Assembly (NCBI GenBank): GCA_016865955.1 | Contig: VGNW01000019.1 | Location: 1 to 18,783 of the forward strand | Source: Chloroflexota bacterium | Lineage (GTDB): Bacteria; Chloroflexota; Dehalococcoidia; SZUA-161 | Direction of reading: 5' to 3' | DNA: 18,783 nt | Part shown: positions 1-5,525 of the stretch, piece after piece | Numbering within the stretch: position 1 is the first letter of the stretch | Layout of the letters: each line of letters begins with the position of its first letter | Made by a program: the position numbers and the translations under genes | Notes under the pieces: model-generated | What the model was told of the DNA's origin: nothing | Database searches by the model: none | What the model saw: only the letters and a program-made list of their open reading frames with translations

Positions 1-372
1 CTCATCCCCGACGGCGGGGGAACATATCTGCTGCCCCGTGCTGTAGGGCTGACTAAAGCCCTGGAGCTTGCGCTCATTGGAGATGAGATTGATGCTCGTG
101 AGGCGGAGAGGCTCGGTCTGGTGAACAAGGTCGTGCCGCATGACAACCTGATGCCGGCAGCCCGGGAAATGGCGCTTAAGATAGCGCGGAACGCACCTCT
201 GGCGGTAGCTATGACCAAAGCTGCAATGTACCGTGGGCTTCACGAACACGACCTGGCGGCGCACATGGATTACGAGGTCTATATCATGAACATACTCTTC
301 GGCACCGAGGATTTTCAGGAGGGCATGAATTCTCTATTCGAGAAGAGGGAGCCGATATTTAAGGGAAGATAA
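1..372 (+). CDS. Enoyl-CoA hydratase/isomerase family protein, C-terminal 123 residues (5' end outside window)
   Basis: The reading frame is open from base 1, so the gene starts upstream of the window; only the C-terminal half of a typical 255-265 residue crotonase is seen. The fragment opens with LIPDGGGTYLLPR, the conserved glycine-rich turn of the family. An Asp here (fragment residue 4) is typical of PaaG-like CoA isomerases/hydratases, where it takes part in catalysis. It is followed by the usual ALELALIGDEIDAREAERLGLVNKVV stretch and a C-terminal helix ending FEKREPIFKGR, a normal crotonase end. The role would be hydration or isomerisation of an enoyl-CoA ester in the cytoplasm. The exact substrate cannot be read. 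It lies 158 bases upstream of the SRPBCC-like gene on the same strand and may belong to the same acyl-CoA cassette, although a hairpin lies between them. Confidence 0.9.
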   Translation, partial: LIPDGGGTYLLPRAVGLTKALELALIGDEIDAREAERLGLVNKVVPHDNLMPAAREMALKIARNAPLAVAMTKAAMYRGLHEHDLAAHMDYEVYIMNILFGTEDFQEGMNSLFEKREPIFKGR

Positions 373-387
373 GTGTGAAAGGGGAGT

Positions 388-411
388 GCAGAGGGGCTTT
401 ACCCCCTCTGC
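388..411 (+). terminator. Hairpin after the enoyl-CoA hydratase gene, possible terminator
   Basis: GCAGAGGGG (388-396) and CCCCTCTGC (403-411) form a perfect 9-bp stem with a 6-base loop, 16 bases after the stop codon. It is followed by G/T-rich sequence and not by a clean T-run, so termination is possible but not proven. Confidence 0.4.
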
Positions 412-444
412 TGGGGGTTTGGGGGGTACCCCTTAATTATTAAG

Positions 445-475
445 TCCCCCAAGAGTGGGGGATTTAGGGGGTTGA
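445..475. repeat. Short palindromic repeat, CCCCC/GGGGGATTTAGGGGG family
   Basis: TCCCCCA (445-451) pairs with TGGGGGA (456-462) around a 4-base loop, followed by TTTAGGGGG. The same design (CCCCC stem, GGGGG, a few bases, then GGGGG again) recurs at 2293-2327, so this looks like a dispersed intergenic repeat and not a gene-specific terminator. Confidence 0.5.
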
Positions 476-530
476 GATATGACAAGTGCACACTTTGGGT
501 AAGTTGGTATCCATTGTGGAGGGTTTCAGC

Positions 531-968
531 GTGAGAAGTGTGGAGGTTACCGTCGACATTAAGGCACCCCGGGATGTGGTGCTCAGGGAAATCTCGGAAT
601 ACACTCATCCTCCGATATTGCATAAGTCTGTGATAAAGTCCGTTCAGGTGCTGGAGGACAAGGACAATGTCAGCATCGCCCTGTGGCGGCTCAAGGTGCT
701 CGGTTTCACACGCACGGCGAAGCAAAAACAGACAGTGATGCCCCCCGACAGGATGACGAACGAGACCGTCGGCGGGTTCGCCAGAGGCACACTGGAGAGC
801 ACTCTTCTTTATGAAACAGGCACAGGAACAAAGATTGTGGACAGGATCGATGTTAGAGTGCCGAAGTGGGGCAAACTGCTGGAGATACCTGTCGCCTGGT
901 ACACGAAGCGCTTGACGCTGGGCATACTGATGGACCACAAGCGGGACCTCGAATCACGGTATGGCTGA
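531..968 (+). CDS. SRPBCC/polyketide-cyclase-like small ligand-binding protein (first paralog)
   Basis: A 145-residue protein whose length and pattern fit the SRPBCC (START/polyketide cyclase) fold: an N-terminal strand (VRSVEVTVDIKAP), a helix with an SEYTH motif, central strands (VSIALWRLKVLGFTR) and a long C-terminal helix (WYTKRLTLGILMDHKRDLESRYG). I chose the GTG at 531 because GGAGGG (518-523) sits 7 bases upstream and because this start aligns with the start of the downstream paralog; an in-frame GTG at 486 has no such support. Family members bind hydrophobic ligands or act as cyclases or aromatases; no catalytic residue can be assigned here. The next gene (992-1427) is a clear paralog sharing the SEY(T/S)H, LWxxKVLGFTR and NET(V/I)xGFxRGT segments. 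The function is unknown, and the fold assignment is by pattern only. Confidence 0.7.
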   Translation: MRSVEVTVDIKAPRDVVLREISEYTHPPILHKSVIKSVQVLEDKDNVSIALWRLKVLGFTRTAKQKQTVMPPDRMTNETVGGFARGTLESTLLYETGTGTKIVDRIDVRVPKWGKLLEIPVAWYTKRLTLGILMDHKRDLESRYG

Positions 969-991
969 AATTCTGCTGAGAGGAGGCGAGC

Positions 992-1427
992 GTGAGGGTT
1001 TTTACAGTAAACGCAATCATTCCCACCTGCTGACTATCTGCTCCGCACCTTCGCCGAGTACTCCCATGTAGAGAAGTTGCACGGGCACAGGCATGTTAAG
1101 GTCAAACCTCTGTATGAGAAAGGCGATGTGAGCATCTGTCTGTGGTCGATGAAAGTGCTCGGCTTCACCAGAAGCTTCAGACAGTTGCAGACGGTCTATC
1201 CGGAAGAGCTGAGGATGGTGAATGAAACCATCGATGGCTTCGGCAGGGGAACCTATGAGACCGTCACCCTCAAACAGACGCCGCAGGGGTCGGAGATCGC
1301 CGAGACAGTGCATCTCAAGCTGCCCTTCTATCTTTTCTGGATGGAGAGGCTTGTCGAGGGCTTCACCAGGAAACTCATAGCCGGATACTACGACGACCAC
1401 ATTAAAGACGAAGCTAAGAAAAAATGA
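992..1427 (+). pseudogene. SRPBCC-like paralog disrupted by a +1 frameshift near 1020-1027
   Basis: A GTG at 992 has an ideal AGGAGG (981-986) five bases upstream and reads VRVFTVNAIIP, matching the start of the 531 gene, but stops at 1031. The rest of the homology continues in the next frame from about 1020 (PPADYLLRTFAEYSHVEK, then GDVSICLWSMKVLGFTR) to the stop at 1425-1427. Removing one base around the TTCCCACC at 1020-1027 would restore a single protein of about 145 residues aligning end to end with its neighbour. The conserved part upstream of the TTG at 1077 argues against a shorter natural start there. It is either a recent mutation or a sequencing or assembly error in a C-run. If intact, it would be a second small ligand-binding protein translated together with the 531 and 1438 genes. 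Confidence 0.7.
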
Positions 1428-1437
1428 GGACGGAGCG

Positions 1438-2136
1438 ATGATATATCTATATGAGACGCATGAGGTTATCGGCGGCAAGATGGAGGAGTTCTCCGAGGCG
1501 ATGCGCGACCGCTGGAAGCCTCTGATAGAGCAGGGCGGACTTGCCAGGGTGCTCTGGTTCTGGGAGCTCGCCGTAATGACCAATGTGAGCTACACAGCGG
1601 TCTCGATGACAGTGATTCGCGACTGGCAGTCGTGGGGAACTCTGGTCAACCGGATGCTGAACGACCGCAAGTGGCAGCGGTGGAATCGCGATGTCTGTCA
1701 ATATCGCAGGGATGTCGTGTCCAGGCTGCTCATGCCCAATCCTCTATCCCCGATGCAGGATGTAGACTTTGCCTCGGTGGGCAAAGGGACCGACGACGGT
1801 GTGCCGGGTCTCTATCTGCTCGATACGGGCTGGCCCTATCTGGGCAAGATGGAGGAGTATATCAAAGCCCTGCATGAGGTGTATGCGGCGCAGGTTGCGG
1901 CAATACAGCCGCCCGTTATCACCGTTGTAGCGGGGTGGCGCAACTGCCCCGGCAGCGGGCGCTGGCATGAGGCGTATGTGCTCTCCAAGATTCACAACTG
2001 GGAGATGCTTTCTGTCATCATTCCCTACGGAGTGCCGCCGGCGCAGCCGGGAGACTGGATGATGGAAGGGCTGAAGTACCGCGACAGATGGGAGAGCAGG
2101 CTGCTGCGCACTGAAAGCTGGTCACCCCTGAAGTAA
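1438..2136 (+). CDS. Two-repeat NIPSNAP-like (dimeric alpha-beta barrel) protein, copy 1
   Basis: 232 residues with two related halves, roughly 1-106 and 124-231. Each starts with a YLY/LYL strand followed by a GKMEE(F/Y) helix start and ends in a W/R-rich helix before a P-x-SP turn (NPLSP near 101-105; SWSPL at the end). This matches the NIPSNAP/dimeric alpha-beta-barrel pattern, with an internal duplication able to form a barrel within one chain. Two more copies follow at 2440 and 3132. The start has GAGGA 7 bases upstream and lies 10 bases after the stop of the broken SRPBCC gene, so the two were probably co-transcribed. The second half is the most divergent of the six repeats in the window: it lacks the usual DWAxW segment and has a PxxQPGDW insertion. 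No catalytic residues are known for such proteins; small-molecule binding or monooxygenase-like roles are possible. Confidence 0.75.
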   Translation: MIYLYETHEVIGGKMEEFSEAMRDRWKPLIEQGGLARVLWFWELAVMTNVSYTAVSMTVIRDWQSWGTLVNRMLNDRKWQRWNRDVCQYRRDVVSRLLMPNPLSPMQDVDFASVGKGTDDGVPGLYLLDTGWPYLGKMEEYIKALHEVYAAQVAAIQPPVITVVAGWRNCPGSGRWHEAYVLSKIHNWEMLSVIIPYGVPPAQPGDWMMEGLKYRDRWESRLLRTESWSPLK

Positions 2137-2170
2137 ATGCCCAGTCGCTCGCTGCAATTTTTTCAGGGTA

Positions 2171-2217
2171 GCTTGGAGCATCCGCTCCAAGCCTGGGTCG
2201 GAGCAGATGCTCCGACC
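2171..2217. repeat. Pair of related palindromes facing each other (GGAGCATCYGCTCC core)
   Basis: GCTTGGAGC (2171-2179) pairs with GCTCCAAGC (2184-2192), and GGTCGGAGC (2196-2204) pairs with GCTCCGACC (2209-2217); both have perfect 9-bp stems and 4-base loops. Read on the opposite strand, the second hairpin has the same GGAGCATC-GCTCC core as the first, so these are two copies of one element in inverted orientation. The type resembles dispersed intergenic repeats common in environmental bacterial genomes. Confidence 0.65.
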
Positions 2218-2245
2218 TACCCGAATGATGTGGGGGTTTCCTGGA

Positions 2246-2263
2246 TTCCCGCTTGCGCGGGAA
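2246..2263. repeat. TTCCCGC/GCGGGAA palindromic repeat
   Basis: A perfect 7-bp stem, TTCCCGC (2246-2252) and GCGGGAA (2257-2263), with loop TTGC. On the minus strand it reads SFPRKRESR, the well-known false peptide produced when this widespread intergenic repeat is translated. Confidence 0.65.
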
Positions 2264-2292
2264 AGACATAGAAGAGGCTATTTTGTTGCAAA

Positions 2293-2327
2293 AATCCCCC
2301 CTTTTCTAAAGGGGGTGCAGGGGGATT
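2293..2327. repeat. CCCCCTTT/AAAGGGGG palindrome with outer AATCCCCC/GGGGGATT arms
   Basis: Inner stem CCCCCTTT (2297-2304) with AAAGGGGG (2308-2315); alternative outer pairing AATCCCCC (2293-2300) with GGGGGATT (2320-2327). It belongs to the same family as the element at 445-475. The two pairings are mutually exclusive. Confidence 0.6.
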
Positions 2328-2333
2328 AGTGCT

Positions 2334-2364
2334 CGTTCACCCTTCGACAGTCTCAGGGCGAACG
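2334..2364. repeat. CGTTCACCCT/AGGGCGAACG imperfect palindrome
   Basis: CGTTCACCCT (2334-2343) and AGGGCGAACG (2355-2364) pair with one mismatch around an 11-base loop. It resembles the widespread repeat of the form CCCTTCGACAAGCTCAGGG. Confidence 0.6.
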
Positions 2365-2387
2365 GGTAAGAGACTATTTTTAAGTTA

Positions 2388-2416
2388 ATGACTCACTGTA
2401 AATACCTGAACATAAT
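2388..2416 (+). promoter_or_regulatory. Possible sigma-70 promoter for the second NIPSNAP-like gene
   Basis: ATGACT (2388-2393) and CATAAT (2411-2416) are separated by 17 bases, matching 4/6 and 5/6 of the consensus. They lie just upstream of the ribosome binding site AGGAGGA (2424-2430) of the 2440 gene. The repeat-filled gap before it makes a new transcription start here reasonable. Confidence 0.35.
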
Positions 2417-2439
2417 CACAGAGAGGAGGACAAGGGAAT

Positions 2440-3114
2440 ATGCTTTACCTCTATGAGACCACCTACCCTTTCCCAGGCATGATGGACGAGTATGTCAAGG
2501 TCATGGGCACCGACTTGATTCCGGGGCTGAACCGCCACATGACGGTGATGGGCGTGTTCCGCATCGCCTTCAGGCATCGCGAGAGTTTCTTTCTGTCGGA
2601 GCTTCCCAAAGGCGTGGACACGCTCGAGGGTCTGTCCAATTTCGTGATGCATGAGCGCGATGGGTTGACCTGGCACCGCGTAGGATTCAGATACCGCGAT
2701 GAGTGGTTCGACAGCCTGCTCGAAGGTCTGCCCTTCTCGCCTACAGCGGAAGAAGTCGTAAGACGGCAGAAGAAGGGCGCTTTCATGGGTAATACGCTTT
2801 ATTACCGTTTAATCTACAATGTGCTTCCGGGCAAGACCGAGGAGTTCTTGAAGGCGTTCCAGAAGGAACTGCTGCCGATGCAGGAAAGGCGCGGCATGAA
2901 GCTGGCGGGCTGCTATCGCTGGTTCGGTGCCTGCGGTGAATCGGGTGAGATTATAAGCCTGTGGTCGGTGAAGGACTGGGCGCACTGGGGCAAGATACAG
3001 GCAGCGCAACTCAGGGACGCAAAATACAGGCAATGGATGGAGCAGGTATCAGGCTTGTGCGCGGAGTGGAGCTATAAGTTCTTGCTCCCTGTTCCTTACT
3101 CCCTGCTTCACTAA
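2440..3114 (+). CDS. Two-repeat NIPSNAP-like (dimeric alpha-beta barrel) protein, copy 2
   Basis: 224 residues; repeat 1 is about 1-102 (LYLYETTYPFPGMMDEYVKVM ... GLPFSPT) and repeat 2 about 119-224 (LYYRLIYNVLPGKTEEFLKAF ... SLWSVKDWAHWGKIQ ... PVPYSLL). The second repeat shows the clearest NIPSNAP-like signature: PGKxEEF, RRGMKLxGCY, a Gly-rich turn, then a xLWxxKDWAxW segment. The start is certain: AGGAGGA (2424-2430) is 9 bases upstream of ATG. It is followed 17 bases later by copy 3 and is probably co-transcribed with it. Relation to copies 1 and 3 is seen along the whole length, so the order of events is internal duplication first, then gene duplication. The biochemical role is not known; alpha-beta-barrel relatives bind small organic or acyl ligands. 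Confidence 0.75.
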   Translation: MLYLYETTYPFPGMMDEYVKVMGTDLIPGLNRHMTVMGVFRIAFRHRESFFLSELPKGVDTLEGLSNFVMHERDGLTWHRVGFRYRDEWFDSLLEGLPFSPTAEEVVRRQKKGAFMGNTLYYRLIYNVLPGKTEEFLKAFQKELLPMQERRGMKLAGCYRWFGACGESGEIISLWSVKDWAHWGKIQAAQLRDAKYRQWMEQVSGLCAEWSYKFLLPVPYSLLH

Positions 3115-3131
3115 ATTGAAAGAGGTGTACT

Positions 3132-3869
3132 ATGATTTATCTCTATGACAGTATCACGATAGTCTCGCGGTTTCAGGAGGAGTTCTGGAAGGTGATGGGC
3201 AGCGATTATCTGCCCGAGATGGAGCAGAACGGGATGCGCCTGGTCGGGATGTTTATGATGGGCATCCACTACAACGAGAACCTGGCGCTCTGGGAGTTTG
3301 ACGATTGGGCAACCCTCGACCGCTTCCAGGGGCTTCAGGATAAACATCCCCTGGCGAAGGCGTGGCAGCGGGAGGCTGTCGATTATGTTACCGACTTCAC
3401 GGGCAAGGTGCTGCAGCCTGCGCCTTTCTCGCCCACGCTGGCAAAGCTCAAAAAGGGCGATTACAAGTCCACCATATATCTGCACACGCTGGCGAAGGTG
3501 CACCCGGGCAAAGAGGATGAGTATATGGAGGCTGTGGGCAAGGAGCTTAAGCCTATGGCGCGACGGTGGGGCATGAAGCTGGTAGGGTGTTACAAAGCGG
3601 TGGCGGGCACCGCCGGTAGCGGCGAGGTCATCAATATCTGGACGGCGGGCAACATACATGGCGACTGGGTCAAAATCCGCGCCAGGTCTCTGAAAGACCC
3701 CGCCTACAAAAAATGGGAGGCGGAGGCGGGGAAATGGCGTCCCAAGGTGATTTACAGATTCCTGTACGGGCTGGTGCCGTACTCCCCCCTGCGCACCCCG
3801 TTCCTTCAGGAGCCGGCAGCGCCGGAGGAGGTGAGGACGGTGGCTATGCCCGAGGTGGAATGGAAATAA
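3132..3869 (+). CDS. Two-repeat NIPSNAP-like (dimeric alpha-beta barrel) protein, copy 3
   Basis: 245 residues; repeat 1 is about 1-102 (IYLYDSITI ... MRLVGMF ... LALWEFDDWATL ... PAPFSPT), repeat 2 about 114-224 (IYLHTLAKVHPGKEDEYMEAV ... WGMKLVGCYKAV ... VINIWTAGN ... LVPYSPL), then a 20-residue acidic tail not present in the other copies. Both repeats carry the GM(R/K)LVG strand and end in P(F/Y)SP, which makes this copy the most regular of the three. The start has AAAGAGGTG just upstream. The gap to the following cysteine-rich gene is 33 bases and carries only that gene's ribosome binding site, so they form one operon. A ligand-binding or oxygenase-like role is possible; no function is assigned. 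Confidence 0.75.
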   Translation: MIYLYDSITIVSRFQEEFWKVMGSDYLPEMEQNGMRLVGMFMMGIHYNENLALWEFDDWATLDRFQGLQDKHPLAKAWQREAVDYVTDFTGKVLQPAPFSPTLAKLKKGDYKSTIYLHTLAKVHPGKEDEYMEAVGKELKPMARRWGMKLVGCYKAVAGTAGSGEVINIWTAGNIHGDWVKIRARSLKDPAYKKWEAEAGKWRPKVIYRFLYGLVPYSPLRTPFLQEPAAPEEVRTVAMPEVEWK

Positions 3870-3902
3870 CAGTGTTTAATAAATCGAGAAGGAGGAAAAG
3901 GA

Positions 3903-4535
3903 ATGGCTGAAGAGCTGGCGCCCGAGTTAAAGGAGTCGATAGACGAATACTATCTGGAGATGAGCCCCGAGATAAAAGACCTGCTGCACGGCTGGCTGTA
4001 TAAAATAGTTGAGGCAGCCTACGATGGCATCGGCGAGCTTCCTCAGGAGCACAGGGACAGGGTGCTGATGAAGATGTCCAAAGCGTGCAGCGATCAGGCT
4101 AAGATGGTGCTCGACTGCAAGCCGGGCATGAGCTGGGAGGCGTACAAGAAGCATATGGCTAACCTGCAGCCTCCGTTCGGACCGCGTAAGATAACCCAGA
4201 TAGGCAATATCGTGCACTGGACCTATGTCCCGCCCAAAGACAAGAAGGGGAAGCCGATTTGCCAGTGTCCGCTCGCCATGTTCGGCTGGATGAAGGGAAG
4301 GCCGGAGCTGTGCGCGTGCTCGGCGAACAGCGTGCGAAGCTACATCGAGGAGTACACCAATAAAAAAGTGGACTCTGTGGAGACGCTGAGCAGTCCTCAG
4401 GTGGACGGCACGGATGAGTGCTGCTTCCTGGTGCATCTCAAGCCATCACCTTTCACCACCGCGAAACGCGAGGTTAAGGCTGCCAAGAAGGCGAAGGGCG
4501 GGCGGGGCAAGACAAAGCGCACGAAGTCGCGATAG
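3903..4535 (+). CDS. Cysteine-rich protein with CxC...CxC...CC pattern and basic tail (paralog 1)
   Basis: 210 residues. A helical N-terminal half (1-95, with C62 and C72) is followed by CQC (C120, C122), CAC (C137, C139) and a GTDECCFLVHLKP segment (C173, C174). The distal part (Cys pair, helix, VxxVE strand, G-x-D-x-C-x-F strand) resembles the C-terminal halves of V4R-, ATC-hydrolase- and DUF6144-like ligand-binding families; I cannot decide among these without a profile search. The last 22 residues are strongly basic (Lys/Arg-rich) and absent from the next paralog. The start is set by AAGGAGG (3889-3895), 7 bases upstream. The regular CxC spacing suggests a bound metal or a disulfide or thiolate centre. 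It is co-transcribed with the next gene, 10 bases downstream. Confidence 0.65.
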   Translation: MAEELAPELKESIDEYYLEMSPEIKDLLHGWLYKIVEAAYDGIGELPQEHRDRVLMKMSKACSDQAKMVLDCKPGMSWEAYKKHMANLQPPFGPRKITQIGNIVHWTYVPPKDKKGKPICQCPLAMFGWMKGRPELCACSANSVRSYIEEYTNKKVDSVETLSSPQVDGTDECCFLVHLKPSPFTTAKREVKAAKKAKGGRGKTKRTKSR

Positions 4536-4545
4536 AGGAGGGCGA

Positions 4546-5055
4546 ATGCCAAAAGAACTGTCCGAAGAAGAGAAAGCCCAGCGCGAGTTTTTCGCCGGGC
4601 TGCAGAAAAGCGCAGTCTTAAGACGAATCTTCCAGCCCGACTTCGACGAAGCCGCCAGGGAGATGTGCCTCGAATGCACCGGCAGGCAGTGCAACTCCCT
4701 GTTCATGCCTTACGCGCAGCTCGATACGGACGTCGATTTAGATACCTTCATACAGAACCTGATGGATGCATTCCCCGGGTCGAGGAAGCTGGAGAGAGTA
4801 GGCGATGTCATCCATTACGACTTCTATCCCGATGTTAAGGGGGAGTGCGCGTGTCCCATAATAACCATGGGTCATATTGAGCCGACGCCGCTGTGGTGCA
4901 TCTGCGGGAACTACTTCAACAAAGCCATGTGGGAGGCTGTGGTGAAGCACCCGGTGCAGGTGGAGCTTCTGGAAAGCCCGCTGACCACAGGCTCTGACAT
5001 GTGCCGCAGGCTGATTCACCTTAAACCTCCGGCAATCACCACAGTGGATAAATAG
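4546..5055 (+). CDS. Cysteine-rich protein with CxxCxxxxC and CxC...CxC pattern (paralog 2)
   Basis: 169 residues, paralogous to the upstream protein over the C-terminal half: CAC (C101, C103), CIC (C118, C120), then VELLESPLTTGSDMC (C153) and LIHLKPP, against SVETLSSPQVDGTDEC and LVHLKP in the neighbour. It also has an N-terminal CLECTGRQC cluster (C41, C44, C49) where the neighbour has two spaced Cys. Eight cysteines in 169 residues point to a metal or redox centre. The start is ATG 4546 with AGGAGG at 4536-4541; a longer in-frame reading back to 4414 overlaps the previous gene and has no ribosome binding site. With the 3903 gene it could form a heterodimer. It is the last gene before a 470-base repeat-rich gap. 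The family is not firmly identified. Confidence 0.65.
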   Translation: MPKELSEEEKAQREFFAGLQKSAVLRRIFQPDFDEAAREMCLECTGRQCNSLFMPYAQLDTDVDLDTFIQNLMDAFPGSRKLERVGDVIHYDFYPDVKGECACPIITMGHIEPTPLWCICGNYFNKAMWEAVVKHPVQVELLESPLTTGSDMCRRLIHLKPPAITTVDK

Positions 5056-5078
5056 GCCGGCGCAGCCGAAATATGCCG

Positions 5079-5115
5079 TTTCAAATTGCAAATTAAAAAA
5101 TGCAAAATGAAAAAT
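5079..5115. repeat. A/T-rich low-complexity stretch (CAAATTGCAAATT, AATGCAAAATGAAAAATG)
   Basis: Overlapping near-repeats of AAATTGCAAATT and AATGCAAAATG differ sharply in base composition from the flanking genes. This resembles a common intergenic filler repeat in environmental bacterial genomes. Confidence 0.4.
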
Positions 5116-5123
5116 GGGAGAGG

Positions 5124-5153
5124 AGCGGTCAGCGTTCAGCTATCAGCGGTCAG
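5124..5153. repeat. Direct repeat AGCGGTCAG x2
   Basis: AGCGGTCAG occurs at 5124-5132 and again at 5145-5153, with CGTTCAGCTATC between. The whole is built from CAGC/CAGY units like the widespread GCTGATAGCTGA-type intergenic repeats. Confidence 0.5.
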
Positions 5154-5184
5154 TACACCCCACCCCGCCGGATTGCGGAGCCTG

Positions 5185-5221
5185 TTCCGAGCGCAAGCGA
5201 GGAATCACTCCGATTAATCGG
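5185..5221. repeat. TTCCGAGCG...CGAGGAA repeat followed by a 12-bp perfect palindrome
   Basis: TTCC (5185-5188) and GGAA (5201-5204) flank GAGCGCAAGCGA, a known type of dispersed repeat. Six bases later CCGATTAATCGG (5210-5221) is its own reverse complement. Confidence 0.5.
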
Positions 5222-5242
5222 GACTCGCAACGACATATGGAA

Positions 5243-5262
5243 GGGCGCAATTCCTTGTGCCC
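5243..5262. repeat. GGGCGCAA/TTGTGCCC palindromic repeat
   Basis: GGGCGCAA (5243-5250) and TTGTGCCC (5255-5262) form an 8-bp stem with one G-T wobble and loop TTCC. It is of the dispersed GGGGCACAAGG type found between genes. Confidence 0.5.
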
Positions 5263-5284
5263 CTACAAGTTACCCAAAGGAGAA

Positions 5285-5312
5285 TTGACGGGGTTGTTTG
5301 TGAGCTTATAAT
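5285..5312 (+). promoter_or_regulatory. Strong sigma-70-type promoter for the CoA-transferase gene
   Basis: TTGACG (5285-5290) and TATAAT (5307-5312) with a 16-base spacer give 11 of 12 consensus matches, the best promoter in the window. Transcription would begin near 5319, leaving a leader of about 206 bases before the ATG at 5526. Confidence 0.75.
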
Positions 5313-5346
5313 AGGGTTCGGGGAGAGCTTTGTTTTTCTCTGCGAT

Positions 5347-5376
5347 AAATGGGGTTCTTTTCAGATGCCCCATTTT
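5347..5376 (+). terminator. Terminator-like hairpin inside the CoA-transferase leader (possible attenuator)
   Basis: AAATGGGG (5347-5354) pairs with CCCCATTT (5368-5375) around a 13-base loop, followed by T-rich TGTGTTATCTTT. It lies about 28 bases after the predicted transcription start and before the gene, so it could stop transcription early unless opened. A second, weaker stem is GCAG (5401-5404) with CTGC (5424-5427), enclosing GG/CC pairs. No known riboswitch consensus was recognised in 5377-5510. Confidence 0.45.
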
Positions 5377-5525
5377 GTGTTATCTTTATGGGCACGTCGG
5401 GCAGGGAGTTCTGAAACCCTCGTCTGCAGCTCTTATGCCGGTGGGAAGCCAGCAGTCACACGAACCTGATAAGTCAACCAAATTGTGCTGTTCTGTATTA
5501 CTAATTATTGGGAAGGAGTGTGAAG

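Noticed and set aside
486..530. Upstream GTG start for the first SRPBCC-like gene
   Set aside because: It has no ribosome binding site and adds 15 residues absent from the paralog; GTG 531 has GGAGGG at good spacing.
399..938. 179-codon minus-strand frame opposite the first SRPBCC-like gene
   Set aside because: The + strand gene has a ribosome binding site and a paralog next to it; the minus frame has neither.
2018..2269. 83-codon minus-strand frame starting MSFPRKRESR
   Set aside because: The start is a translated copy of a dispersed palindromic repeat and the rest is antisense to the 1438 gene.
5385..5470. Riboswitch-like fragments (GCCGGTGGGAAGCC resembling cobalamin pieces; GTGTGACTG on the minus strand resembling ZTP pieces)
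   Set aside because: Only short matches; the core helices and remaining conserved bases of either class are missing, and the minus-strand version faces no suitable gene.
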